Below are positions 44,922-53,964 of a DNA stretch of 64,000 nt, in pieces. Position 1 is the first letter of the stretch, and each line of letters begins with the position of its first letter. The position numbers were made by a program, and so were the translations under genes. The DNA comes from Leucobacter aridicollis (GTDB lineage Bacteria; Actinomycetota; Actinomycetes; Actinomycetales; Microbacteriaceae): positions 1,922,001 to 1,986,000 of the forward strand of contig NZ_JACCBD010000001.1 in the NCBI RefSeq assembly GCF_013409595.1, written 5' to 3'. The notes under the pieces were generated by a model. It saw only the letters and a program-made list of their open reading frames with translations, ran no database searches and was not told where the DNA came from.

Positions 44922-44958
44922 CCGGTGGCCCCAACCCGAAACGGGTTGGGGCCACCGG
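44922..44958 (-). terminator. Perfect 17-bp hairpin downstream of the binding-protein gene
   Basis: CCGGTGGCCCCAACCCG (44922-44938), three-base loop AAA, and its exact complement (44942-44958). On the minus strand it follows the stop at 44977 by about 20 bases, and GTTTGT comes next. This is the strongest terminator in the window. Confidence 0.8.
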
Positions 44959-44976
44959 AGCCGGAACGAAGGTGAA

Positions 44977-46245
44977 TTAACCCTCGATCTCACCGACCGC
45001 GTTCGGCTTGTTCGCCTCGTCGTACCGGTAAATACCGATCAGCGCCGAGGAGGGCTCGTTCTTGTCAGTGAGCGGTCCGCCACCGGCGCGACCCTCATAG
45101 TGGATGTCCTTGTCATCCTCGAGCAGCGCGAGGCAGTCCTTGTAAGTGCTGCACTTTTCGCCACCGTCGGCACCGGAAACGGCCTGGAGGTTGTCACGGA
45201 TCGCTGCCGGATCCGTGCTGCCAGCCTTCTGTGCTGCGAGCGCGACCAGCACAACCGCGTCGTACGACTCGGGTGCGAAGTTCGTGCTCTGCGTTGCAGT
45301 CTCGTCGGCGGCGACGAGCGCGTCGAGGAACTCTCCCTCGGAGGCACGGCCCGGCGTGGTGCCCTGAGCGCCCTTCAGCAGGCCTGCGTCGAACTCCTCG
45401 TACGGGACCGTGTTGCCGTCAACAAGGTACAGCTTCGACAGGTCGAAGCCCTGGGCTGCGAGCTCAGGGATAATCTGCTTCGCCTCCTCGTAGCTCACGA
45501 TGGCAATCGCGTCAGGCTTCTTCGACAGCGCTGCCGTCACCTCTGAGGTGAACGTCGTCTGCCCCTCCGGGAACTCCTCGCCCGATCCCTTCGCGCCGTA
45601 CACGAGCTCCGCGCCTGCCTCTTCCAGCGTCTCCTGGAAGTTGTCGCGGAGGCCGATGCCGTAGTCGTTGTTCTGCGCCAGCATCGCGACGGTCGAGTGG
45701 CCGTCCTGCAGCACGAGGTTGCCAAGTGCGCGTCCCTGAATGATGTCCGATGCGATCGTTCGGAAGTACAGGGGGTTGATGCCCGACATCGCGATGCCGG
45801 TGTTCGAGGGCGACCCCATGAGGATGCCAGCCTCGGTGAGCCTCGGCATTGCCGCGTTGGAGTTACCGGTGCCCATCGCGCCGAGCACAAACGACGGGTT
45901 GGCCTTGATGATCTCGTCGACGCTCTTATTGATGATCGTCGGGTCGGACGCATCATGCTCGTTGCCTTCGACGACGAGCTCGACGTCGGAGCCCAGCACG
46001 CCACCGGCAGCATTGATGTCTTCCATCGCCAGCTTCACCGCCGCGCGGGGCCCGAAGATCAGGTGCGCGAGCGTGCCGGTCTGGGGAAGCAGGGTGCCGA
46101 TCTTCAGCGCGCCCGAGTCCCCCGAGGGTGTAGACGTGTTCTCTTCGGCAGGCTTGTCGGTACTCGATGTGCAGCCCGAGAGAGCGAGTGCTGCGCCGGC
46201 AACCAGAGCGATCGCGGCTGCAGTCTTCTTGGAGTAAACCTTCAT
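44977..46245 (-). CDS. livK: Branched-chain amino acid-type ABC substrate-binding lipoprotein
   Basis: 422 aa. Signal peptide with lipobox ALSGCTS, acidic linker, then a type I periplasmic-binding fold (ALKIGTLLPQTGTLAHLIFGPRAAVKLAMEDINAAGGVLG; LAQNNDYGIG). A Cys pair near the C-terminus (KCSTYKDCLALL) could form a disulfide, as in related actinobacterial proteins. It has its own promoter region and terminator. It is the probable outside receptor for the LivHMGF transporter, 5 kb away on the other strand; ligand unknown. Confidence 0.9.
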   Translation of the reverse strand: MKVYSKKTAAAIALVAGAALALSGCTSSTDKPAEENTSTPSGDSGALKIGTLLPQTGTLAHLIFGPRAAVKLAMEDINAAGGVLGSDVELVVEGNEHDASDPTIINKSVDEIIKANPSFVLGAMGTGNSNAAMPRLTEAGILMGSPSNTGIAMSGINPLYFRTIASDIIQGRALGNLVLQDGHSTVAMLAQNNDYGIGLRDNFQETLEEAGAELVYGAKGSGEEFPEGQTTFTSEVTAALSKKPDAIAIVSYEEAKQIIPELAAQGFDLSKLYLVDGNTVPYEEFDAGLLKGAQGTTPGRASEGEFLDALVAADETATQSTNFAPESYDAVVLVALAAQKAGSTDPAAIRDNLQAVSGADGGEKCSTYKDCLALLEDDKDIHYEGRAGGGPLTDKNEPSSALIGIYRYDEANKPNAVGEIEG

Positions 46246-46269
46246 TGGCTACGCCTTTCCATACGGTTT

Positions 46270-46307
46270 GGTACGTCCCCCCATTGGAACGGTACGTTCG
46301 TAGCGTA
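46270..46307 (-). promoter_or_regulatory. Possible control region of the binding-protein gene
   Basis: Direct repeats GGTACGT at 46270-46276 and 46291-46297, 21 bp apart (about two helical turns), and GAACG-N3-CGTTC (46287-46299). A minus-strand -10-like TACGCT is at 46302-46307. Further out lies ATGTGA-N3-TCACAT (46398-46412). All are candidates only. Confidence 0.3.
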
Positions 46308-46435
46308 TCGCCGCGTGACCGCGTTGTGTGGTTCTCCAGCCGCGCTGAGACAATTTTGTTAGATTCCGTCAATCACGCCGGGCGTAGCCAGCCCACTATG
46401 TGAACCTCACATCGTCAAGTGCTGCTCAGATGCGC

Positions 46436-49400
46436 TCAGACTTCAGCGCCGAGCCGCTGCCCAACGACCGCGGAAATCCCATCGCGGCGCATCGACACTC
46501 CGTACAGAGCATCGGCGATCTCCATCGTCCGCTTTTGGTGGGTAATAACGATGAGCTGCGAGGTCTCCCGCAGCCGCTCGAACACCTGCAGCAAGCGACC
46601 GAGGTTCGCGTCGTCAAGCGCGGCCTCGACCTCATCCATGATGTAGAACGGGCTCGGCCTGGCCTGGAAGATCGCCACGAGCAGCGCGACCGCAGCGAGC
46701 GAGCGCTCTCCGCCAGACAGGAGCGACAGCCGCTCGACCTTCTTCCCAGCGGGACGCACGGCGATGTCGATGCCGGTCGTCAGGAGCTCGTCGGGGTTCG
46801 TGAGTGAGATCTCTCCGGAGCCGCCGGGGAACAGGATCGGGAACACCTCGGCAAACGCTGCGCGCGTGTCCTCGAAGGCGGCCGCGAAGATTCCCTGCAT
46901 GTGCTCGTCGAGTTCCTCGATGATCTGGCGCAGATCGGCACGCGTCTTCGTCAGATCCGCAAGCTGGTCGACGAGGAACTTGTGCCGCTGCTCAAGCGCG
47001 GCGAACTCCTCGAGCGCGAGCGGGTTGATCCTGCCGAGCTCGCTGAGGCGTCGCTCCGCCTTCGCAAGCCGGCGCTCCTGCTCAACGCGCACGAATGGGA
47101 CCGTCTGCTGGGCGCGCTGCGAGTCCGCGATGCGTTGCGGCGTTGCACCCGCGTCGTCGTCAGCGTCCGCGCGGTCAGCATCAGCGTCCACGCCGCTTCC
47201 GTCAGCATCTTCAGTGTCGCCGTCGCCGCCGTCCGCCGCGCCAGTCGCCGTCAGTCCGAGCTCAATCGCGAGCTGTTCCTCGAGCGACAGCTCGCCGCGG
47301 GCCTCCGACGCGGCGGCCAGGGTCTCGGGCCGCCGCGATGCAGGCGCTGCCACGTCGTCCTCCCCCGCCACCGGGATCCCGATTTCCGGCCCGTACTCGG
47401 CGACAAGCACATCTTCGACAAGCCCGAGCTCGTTCCCGGCGCGTTCGAGTAGCGACGACAGCTGCAGCTTGCGCTCGTAGCTCTTCAGCTCGGCGCCGTG
47501 GACAAGCTCGGTGATGGACTGCAGTTTGCCGCGTGCCTCGGACTCCTCGGAGCGCAGCAGCGTGAGCTCCTGGCTGTTCCTGGCACGTTCCTGCTCCGCT
47601 ACCTGCTGCGCCGTGCGGGCCTCGGAGAGTGACCGATCACACGCGTCGAGAATCCCCGGCAGCGCCTCGGCGACGTGCTCGGCGCGGGCGACCTGACGCG
47701 AGCGGAGCACGGCCCTGCGCGCCGCCTCCTCCGCTGCCCGGCGCTCGGCCTCGAATTGGTTGGCAAGGGCGACGCTGCGTTCCTCGGCGGCTCGCGCGCG
47801 CTCCTTCGCGGTCTCGAACGCGAGTCGCGCCTCGATCTCGACCGACCGCGCACGGTCGACATCAGCGAGCAGCGCGTCGCGCTGGCTGGCGTCGAGGATC
47901 GGGCGCGGCTTTGCAGCCGCCTCCTCAAGCGCACGCGTCGCCTGGATCACGAGGTCTGCGGCTTCGTCTTCCGAACCCGTCACCCCGGCGAGCGCCGTCG
48001 CGGCGCGTTCAGCTTCGGAGCGTGTCGCCTCGGCGCGCACGACGAGCTGCTGGCGCCGGCGCGCGTGTTCAGCGAGGCGAGCGTCAGCCTCACGGAGCTC
48101 GGCGTATGCGGCCTTGCTCTCGGCTTTGAGCCGCGCGACCTGCTCCCGCTGATCGGCGAGTGCCGCAGCGGCGGTCTCGATCTCTGCGGCGATGTCGGCG
48201 AGTCGGCCCTCGGCTTCGGCGAGGTCGGCCGTGAGTTCGATCCTCGATGGGGCGAGCCCCGATCCGCCAGCGAGGGTGTGTTCGGTGACCACGTCCCCCT
48301 CCGCCGTCACGATCGTGAAGCCACCGCCGGGCAGCTTCGCTCGCAGGATCGTTGCGCCGGCGATGGCCTGCGCCGCGTCGTCGGCGACATAGCTTCTGCT
48401 GAGCAGCCCGCGCACACCGTCTGGCGCCTCGACGAGCACGGTAGCGATCGGGAGCAGACCAGGCACGTCAAGGTCTGGTCCGGTGGAGTCGGCTGCGTTC
48501 GCGATGACGGCGCGCAGGCGACCGATGTCGCGGTGCCGCGCATCGGAGACGGCGCGCTGTGCGATGTCCGCGGACTCCACGAGGAGCGCGTCGGCGAACA
48601 GGCCGAGCGCCGCGCCGACCGCGGCCTCGTAGCCGTCCCGCACCTTGACGTGGTCCGCGACGCGGCCGCGCACGCCCTCGGGCTGTTCGGCAAGCAGCGC
48701 CCCAGACGCGTCACGCTGATCCAGCGAGCGCGCGAGCGCGGAGACTCGGGCTTCGAGCCCCGCGGCCTCCTGCTCGAGCGCGTGCAGGGCCGAGCGCTGC
48801 TCGTCGACGAGCTTCTCGGCCGCGTTCTCGCGCTCCTGCGCCGCACGATATGCGCCGTCGAGGCCCCCTTCCGGAAGCTCCGCCCCGTCGGCCTCGGCCT
48901 CGAATGCCTCGAGTTCGGCCTGCGCGTCGGTCGCGCGAGTCTCGGCTTGCGTGAGCGCCTGCGTTCGCCGCTCGAGCTCCGCGGCGATGGTTTCGCGCTT
49001 CTGTTCGGCGGCTTCGAGGCGCCCACGGAGCGCCGAAAGCTCGAGGTCGTGACGGGAGACGAGCTCGGCCTGCGCCTGGATCTGCTCGTCGATCGCGTCG
49101 AGCGTCTGCTGCGCCTTGCGTGTCGCCTGCTCGGTCGCCCGCCAGCGGTCTTCGTGTTCAGGAATTCGGGCGGCGAGCTCATGCGCTTCCTCGCGCGACT
49201 CGTCGACGGCGGCGCGGCTCGTGAGCGAAACCTGTTCGGGCGACTCGGACTGGGTCGCGAGGAAAGTCAGGCGCTGCTGCGCTTGCGCGTATAGGCCGCG
49301 CAGCTTGGACTGGGCGCTCTCGAGCCCGAACGTCACGCGCCGCGCAGCGTCGAGCTCGTCACCCTGCTGCTCCTGCTCGAGCCGCTCGATGCGCAGTTGC

Positions 49401-50194
49401 TTCTGCTCGACCTGCTCCTGCAGCACGATCCGTTCGGAGTGGCGCTCTGATTCGTCCTTCGCGAGGCTCGCGAGCTCGGCGCGCAGCCGGGTCACGTCGT
49501 CGGCGAGCAGGCGCGCCTTCGCGTCTCTCACCTCAGCGGCGATCGTCTGGGCCTGCCGCGCAACCTCGGCCTGCCTCCCGAGCGGCTTGAGCTGCCGCCG
49601 AATCTCGCCTGCAAGATCGTTCAGCCGCGTGAGGTTCGTCTCCATGGCGTCGAGCTTGCGCAGGGTGCGCTCTTTGCGCCGCCGGTGCTTGAGGATGCCG
49701 GCGGCTTCCTCGATGAACCCGCGTCGGTCCTCCGGGGTCGCGCGCAGCACAGTGTCGAGCTGGCCCTGACCGACGATGACGTGCATCTCGCGGCCGAGGC
49801 CCGAGTCGCTGAGCAGCTCCTGCACGTCGAGCAGGCGGCACGACTCGCCGTTGATTGCGTACTCGCTCGACCCGTTCCGGAACAGAATCCGGCTGATCGT
49901 CACTTCCGTGTATTCGATCGGCAGCGCGCCATCGCTGTTATCGATGGTCAGTCTCACCTCGGCGCGGCCGAGAGGTCCGCGGGTCGAGGTGCCGGCGAAG
50001 ATAACGTCTTCCATCTTGCCGCCGCGGAGCGTCTTCGCGCCCTGCTCTCCCATCACCCAGGCGAGGGCGTCAACGACGTTGGACTTGCCTGAGCCGTTCG
50101 GCCCCACAATCGCAGTGACCCCGGGCTCGAACTGGAAGGTTGTCGGCTGCGCGAACGACTTGAAGCCGCGGAGGGTCAGGCTCTTCAGGTGCAC
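46436..50194 (-). CDS. smc: Chromosome segregation protein SMC
   Basis: 1252 aa ATPase that compacts and segregates chromosomes with ScpA/ScpB. Walker A GPNGSGKSN at 31-39; long coiled coil; hinge domain at about 500-660 (GVRGRVADHVKVRDGYEAAVG); second coiled coil; signature LLSGGERSLAAVALL and Walker B FYIMDEVEAALDD near the C-terminus. An Asp-rich, low-complexity insertion sits at about residues 984-1016 in the returning coil. GGAAGGA precedes GTG 50194. It runs in the direction of ftsY, but the liv block intervenes. Confidence 0.98.
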   Translation of the reverse strand: MHLKSLTLRGFKSFAQPTTFQFEPGVTAIVGPNGSGKSNVVDALAWVMGEQGAKTLRGGKMEDVIFAGTSTRGPLGRAEVRLTIDNSDGALPIEYTEVTISRILFRNGSSEYAINGESCRLLDVQELLSDSGLGREMHVIVGQGQLDTVLRATPEDRRGFIEEAAGILKHRRRKERTLRKLDAMETNLTRLNDLAGEIRRQLKPLGRQAEVARQAQTIAAEVRDAKARLLADDVTRLRAELASLAKDESERHSERIVLQEQVEQKQLRIERLEQEQQGDELDAARRVTFGLESAQSKLRGLYAQAQQRLTFLATQSESPEQVSLTSRAAVDESREEAHELAARIPEHEDRWRATEQATRKAQQTLDAIDEQIQAQAELVSRHDLELSALRGRLEAAEQKRETIAAELERRTQALTQAETRATDAQAELEAFEAEADGAELPEGGLDGAYRAAQERENAAEKLVDEQRSALHALEQEAAGLEARVSALARSLDQRDASGALLAEQPEGVRGRVADHVKVRDGYEAAVGAALGLFADALLVESADIAQRAVSDARHRDIGRLRAVIANAADSTGPDLDVPGLLPIATVLVEAPDGVRGLLSRSYVADDAAQAIAGATILRAKLPGGGFTIVTAEGDVVTEHTLAGGSGLAPSRIELTADLAEAEGRLADIAAEIETAAAALADQREQVARLKAESKAAYAELREADARLAEHARRRQQLVVRAEATRSEAERAATALAGVTGSEDEAADLVIQATRALEEAAAKPRPILDASQRDALLADVDRARSVEIEARLAFETAKERARAAEERSVALANQFEAERRAAEEAARRAVLRSRQVARAEHVAEALPGILDACDRSLSEARTAQQVAEQERARNSQELTLLRSEESEARGKLQSITELVHGAELKSYERKLQLSSLLERAGNELGLVEDVLVAEYGPEIGIPVAGEDDVAAPASRRPETLAAASEARGELSLEEQLAIELGLTATGAADGGDGDTEDADGSGVDADADRADADDDAGATPQRIADSQRAQQTVPFVRVEQERRLAKAERRLSELGRINPLALEEFAALEQRHKFLVDQLADLTKTRADLRQIIEELDEHMQGIFAAAFEDTRAAFAEVFPILFPGGSGEISLTNPDELLTTGIDIAVRPAGKKVERLSLLSGGERSLAAVALLVAIFQARPSPFYIMDEVEAALDDANLGRLLQVFERLRETSQLIVITHQKRTMEIADALYGVSMRRDGISAVVGQRLGAEV

Positions 50195-50230
50195 GCCGTA
50201 TCCTTCCGATCGCTTCGAAACTCGCGCAGA

Positions 50231-50884
50231 CTATTCCCAAACACTACCGGGTGGCTGGCCTGTGGCCCCATATCCCCCGCCGATCAGCGGCGCGATCGCT
50301 GTCACCGCGACGGCTACCGCGACGAGGAGGGTCGCAGCGAGCGCTCCGACGAAGACCTGAGTGCCGCGGGCCGTCACCGAGGCGAGGGCGAGCCCGTAGC
50401 CGATCCCGGCGATCAGGATCGCGGGGAGAAACATGAATGCGGCGACGCCGATATCGAACCAGACCCCTGGCGCGCAGGCGTCTCCCGGCGAGCAAGGCTG
50501 CGCGCCGATTGCTGCGACAAGCGACAGGATCGCGGCGGCGAGCACGGCGGCGACATAGGTCGCGCCACCGAATAGCAGCGACTGCGTGAAGGGCACGAAC
50601 TGGGTGAGCCAGCGTTGCAGCGCGGCCGCCACCACGGCGATGAATACCGGCGGCACGGCGAGCACCGCGAGCGCGAAACCCGGCGACGAGATCACCCAGA
50701 ATCCCTGGCCAGGACCGAGCAGGATCAGGCTCACGCCGATCCAGATCGCCCACACGCAGAGCGTGTACGCGGCGACCCGGGCGGCACGTGACAGGCGCCC
50801 CGTGGAGAGCCACGGGTGCTCGCGAGGCTCAGCGGCCGGCCCGCGCGCCGGCTCCGCGCCCCCGCCAGTAGCCAAACCGGTCAC
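50231..50884 (-). CDS. Hypothetical four- to five-helix membrane protein, tandem paralogue B
   Basis: 217 aa from GTG 50884, overlapping the stop of the preceding paralogue by four bases. An N-terminal HPWLSTGRLSRAARV is followed by about five hydrophobic segments. Shared with paralogue A: HPWL, LQ-WL, VPFTQSLLFGGATYVAAVL, a CSPGDAC loop, and SVTARGTQVFVG. The frame remains open far upstream, but that part is antisense to paralogue A. Ends 36 bases before smc. Family not recognised. Confidence 0.7.
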   Translation of the reverse strand: MTGLATGGGAEPARGPAAEPREHPWLSTGRLSRAARVAAYTLCVWAIWIGVSLILLGPGQGFWVISSPGFALAVLAVPPVFIAVVAAALQRWLTQFVPFTQSLLFGGATYVAAVLAAAILSLVAAIGAQPCSPGDACAPGVWFDIGVAAFMFLPAILIAGIGYGLALASVTARGTQVFVGALAATLLVAVAVAVTAIAPLIGGGYGATGQPPGSVWE

Positions 50885-51558
50885 GTCAGCGCGGTCACCG
50901 CGAAGACGACCGTAACGACCAGCGCGAGCGCCAACACCCCGACGAATGCCCACCGCCCCCGGGCCGTAACCGAAACATGCGCGATCGCGTATGCGATCGC
51001 TCCGAGCACGATGGCCGGGAGGAGAATGAGGGCCGCAAACGCCGCCGTCTGCCAGAAGCCGGTAATGCACGGCTCTCCGGCGAGGCAGCCGATCCCGCCG
51101 TCGGCCCAGGCGAGCTGGGCAACCGCGCTGATGAGCACGGCCGCGACGTACGCGGCGATCCCAACGAGCAGCGACTGCGTTGGCACGGCGAGCCGGGCCA
51201 ACCACGGCTGGAGCGCAACCGCGAGCAGCGCGCAGCCCACGGGCGGCAGTACGAGGAGCGCGACCGCGCCGGGGACGCTCGACGCGAAGTATTCAAGGCG
51301 TCCATCAGCGAAGGCGAGGACGGACACCAGCAGCGCGAGGAGCCACACGGCGAGCGCACTGAAGAAGACGCGCAGCGCCCGCCCCCACGTCGATGTCGCG
51401 AGCCACGGATGCGTCACATCCCGCCGGTTCACCCCGACCGGGGTTGCCCGGCCGAGCGCGTTCTCGCCGCTGCGGCCCGGGTCTCCGCTCAGCCCTTCCG
51501 GGCGCGGGACGAGTGGGCCAACGCCCTGGAAGCCGCCGAGGTATCCGCCATCGCTCAT
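50881..51558 (-). CDS. Hypothetical membrane protein, tandem paralogue A
   Basis: 225 aa. Cytoplasmic, Gly/Pro-rich N-terminus (1-48), then HPWLATSTWGRALRV and about five hydrophobic segments. Shared with paralogue B: VPTQSLLVGIAAYVAAVL, CLAGEPC and SVTARGRWAFVG. The CxxGxxC loop is between two hydrophobic segments and probably outside the membrane, where it could form a disulfide. A TAGAGT box six bases before ATG 51558 predicts a leaderless mRNA covering both paralogues and possibly smc. Function unknown. Confidence 0.72.
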   Translation of the reverse strand: MSDGGYLGGFQGVGPLVPRPEGLSGDPGRSGENALGRATPVGVNRRDVTHPWLATSTWGRALRVFFSALAVWLLALLVSVLAFADGRLEYFASSVPGAVALLVLPPVGCALLAVALQPWLARLAVPTQSLLVGIAAYVAAVLISAVAQLAWADGGIGCLAGEPCITGFWQTAAFAALILLPAIVLGAIAYAIAHVSVTARGRWAFVGVLALALVVTVVFAVTALT

Positions 51559-51564
51559 GGCGTC

Positions 51565-51570
51565 ACTCTA
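51565..51570 (-). promoter_or_regulatory. -10 box before the tandem membrane proteins
   Basis: TAGAGT on the minus strand, six bases before ATG 51558. Confidence 0.5.
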
Positions 51571-51675
51571 CTCAGCATCGCGCAGTTTGGCGATACTGCG
51601 GCGAGCATGCCTTCTACTGCTTTCGCCGAGCGGGGCGCTTGACTGTGCCGCGACGGCACGGTCTTCGATGGGACC

Positions 51676-53013
51676 ATGACTCGACACACACTCGCGTATT
51701 TTGGCGCGTATAGCCTCTCGCTGCTGGGTAACGGCATCGCCTCCGTCCTGTTTCCGCTACTCGTGCTCGCGAAGACTGGCGACGTGCTCGCAGCCGGCAT
51801 CGTTGCCACCGCCACGACGGGCGTCGGCGCGGTCGTCGGCGTCTTCGCGGGAGCAGTGGTGGATCGGTTCAACCGCCGCACTGTGTCCGTCGTCAGCGAT
51901 GTGCTCTCCGCTGCCTCGGTCGCGGCGCTTCCCATCGTCGACGCACTTTGGGGGCTGCACCTCACCTGGTTTATCGTCCTCGGCGTGATTGGGGCGTTCG
52001 GGGATGTTCCGGGGCTCACCGCGCGCGAGAGCCTGCTGCCGCGGCTCGTCGCTCGGCAGCGCTCGGCGCCGCACGCGCTCGATCGGCTCGTCGGGATTCG
52101 CGAAGGGGTGAGCGGGGTGCTGTTGATCGCAGGGCCCGGGCTCGGCGGGCTCATCGTCTGGCTGTTCGGGGTGAGCGCGACGGCGATGTGGGTTACCGCC
52201 GCGACCAGCCTCGCGGCGGCCATCGTCTCGCTCACGCTGCCACGTGACATCGGCGCCATCAACACCACCGACACCGACATCGACAGCGGCGGGACCGACG
52301 CCTACACCGGCACCGGCACGGCGCGTATCCTCCGCGATCTGCTCGACGGGTGGAAGTTCCTCTTCGGTCACCGCCTGGTGCTCGGGGCCGCGCTCGTGTC
52401 GGCGCTCTCGGTCGCCGTGCTCACCGCGCTCCAGGTCGTGATCCTTCCCGCCTATTTCACCGATGTGGATCTCCCGGGCCTCACGGGCCTCGTCATCTTC
52501 GGTATCGCGCTCGGGAGCATCGTCGGCGCGGGGCTCTACAGCGCGACGATCGGCCGCGTCTCGCGACGCACCTGGTTCGTGGTCGCCGTGTGCGGCTCGG
52601 CGATCGGGTTCCTGGCCCTCGGCAGTCTCGCCGCCCCGTGGGTGGTGCTCATCGCCACGGTCTGGATCGGCCTGACGAACGGCCCGTTCTCCGCGCTCAT
52701 CGGCGTGGTGACGATTGAGGCGATCCCGGACCGGCTGCGCGGCAGGGTGCTTGGCGCGCAGAACGCGGTCCTGCTCGCGGCCCCCGCCCTGCTCGTCACG
52801 CCCATCGCCGCGTTTGCCGCGGGATTCGGGCTCGCTGCGGCTGGCCTGGCTGTCGGAGCGCTCGTGACCGTCGTGATGCTCGCCGCACTGGTGTCCCCCG
52901 CTTTCCGAGGCCTCGACGCGCCGGCGCAGGATAGGCTCCCGGTAGCGTTCGACGCGACGCCGGATGCGGGGCGGCCCCCGGGCGCTCCGCACTCCCCGAC
53001 CCCGGAGGTGTAG
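51676..53013 (+). CDS. MFS transporter (putative drug exporter)
   Basis: 445 aa with about 12 helices. The helix 2-3 loop has GAVVDRFNRRTV, a variant of the MFS G-x-x-x-D-R-x-x-R-R motif; a second copy in the C-terminal half is weaker (ATIGRVSRRTW). IPDRLRGRVLGAQN is typical of the MFS_3/enterobactin-exporter-like group. A charged loop (about 190-215) rich in Asp/Thr separates the halves, and a Pro-rich tail ends the protein. Followed five bases later by a MerR regulator, with which it likely forms a ligand-responsive export unit. Confidence 0.82.
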   Translation: MTRHTLAYFGAYSLSLLGNGIASVLFPLLVLAKTGDVLAAGIVATATTGVGAVVGVFAGAVVDRFNRRTVSVVSDVLSAASVAALPIVDALWGLHLTWFIVLGVIGAFGDVPGLTARESLLPRLVARQRSAPHALDRLVGIREGVSGVLLIAGPGLGGLIVWLFGVSATAMWVTAATSLAAAIVSLTLPRDIGAINTTDTDIDSGGTDAYTGTGTARILRDLLDGWKFLFGHRLVLGAALVSALSVAVLTALQVVILPAYFTDVDLPGLTGLVIFGIALGSIVGAGLYSATIGRVSRRTWFVVAVCGSAIGFLALGSLAAPWVVLIATVWIGLTNGPFSALIGVVTIEAIPDRLRGRVLGAQNAVLLAAPALLVTPIAAFAAGFGLAAAGLAVGALVTVVMLAALVSPAFRGLDAPAQDRLPVAFDATPDAGRPPGAPHSPTPEV

Positions 53014-53017
53014 TCCC

Positions 53018-53890
53018 ATGTCCTGGAGCACACGGGAGCTCGCAGCGCTCGCGGGGGTGAGCGTCCGCGCGATCCGCCACTGGCATGACCTGGGCCTCCT
53101 TCCCGAGCCCGATCGCCGCGCAAACGGGTACAAGCAGTACATCGGCCAGCACCTCGTCCTCGTGCTGCGCATCAAGCGCCTCACCGGCCTCGGGTTTACG
53201 CTCGACCGGGTCGGCGAGCTGCTCGACCATACGCCGGCGGGCGCCGCAGCTGCCGGCCCCGGAACCCCTGCTGGCCCCGGAACCCCTGCCGACGCCAGAG
53301 CCGCTGACGACACCGGTGGCCCGGCCCAGCTCATGGCCCTGCGCGGCGAGCTCGACGCGCGCATCGCCGAGTTGCAGCGGGTGCGCGCAGACGTCGACGC
53401 GCTGCTGCGGGAGGGCGGGCCGCTCGACCTCACCCCGGCCGCGGCCCTGGTGTACGCCGCCCTCGCGGGCGGATCCGGGCCGACCGACAGCGCGCCCGCG
53501 ACCGGTGCGATCCAGGACCGGGACGCGACCGCCCAACGAGCAAGCCGGGACATCGCGATCGTGCTCGGCCACCTCGCCCCGAACCGCCAGGTCACCGCAA
53601 TCGCCGACGTGGTTGCCGGCATCCCCCACCAGCTCCGGCGCCTCGACCGCGACGTCATGCGGCTGCCCGCGGACGCGAGCGCCGCCGAGATCGCGGGCCT
53701 CGCTGACGACGTCGCGGCTGCAATGCGCAGCTTCATCGCCGATTCGTCGGACCATGCCGCGCTTGCCGAACTCGACGCACATTCAACGTTGGACACGTCC
53801 CTCGTCACCGAGTTCGCGTTCGAGGGGCTGAACGCGGCGCAGCGGCAGGTCATGACGCGCGTGCTGGCCGCGCTCACCGACCCCGCGTAG
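53018..53890 (+). CDS. MerR family transcriptional regulator
   Basis: 290 aa from ATG 53018, with GGAGGTG upstream. N-terminal MerR winged helix (WSTRELAALAGVSVRAIRHWHDLGLLPEPDR) and helix-rich linker. A Gly/Pro/Thr low-complexity stretch at about 80-97 is encoded by an 18-bp tandem repeat, and a C-terminal helical domain of about 190 residues is probably ligand binding. No metal-binding Cys pattern. Its place right behind the MFS gene suggests it controls that exporter. Confidence 0.85.
   Translation: MSWSTRELAALAGVSVRAIRHWHDLGLLPEPDRRANGYKQYIGQHLVLVLRIKRLTGLGFTLDRVGELLDHTPAGAAAAGPGTPAGPGTPADARAADDTGGPAQLMALRGELDARIAELQRVRADVDALLREGGPLDLTPAAALVYAALAGGSGPTDSAPATGAIQDRDATAQRASRDIAIVLGHLAPNRQVTAIADVVAGIPHQLRRLDRDVMRLPADASAAEIAGLADDVAAAMRSFIADSSDHAALAELDAHSTLDTSLVTEFAFEGLNAAQRQVMTRVLAALTDPA
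53255..53290 (+). repeat. 18-bp tandem duplication in the MerR gene
   Basis: Two copies of GGCCCCGGAACCCCTGCT (second copy ends C), 17 of 18 bases identical, encoding GPGTPA twice. Copy number could vary between strains. Confidence 0.75.
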
Positions 53891-53903
53891 GGTGCGCAGG
53901 AAC

Positions 53904-53947
53904 GCGACGCCTCCCCGGTGCGCGTCGGCGCTCCGGGGAGGCGTCGC
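53904..53947. terminator. Bidirectional terminator between MerR and RND genes
   Basis: Perfect 15-bp stem GCGACGCCTCCCCGG (53904-53918) with its complement at 53933-53947 and a 14-base loop, between convergent stops at 53890 and 53965. Confidence 0.8.
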
Positions 53948-53964
53948 AGTCAACGCCCTCGCGG

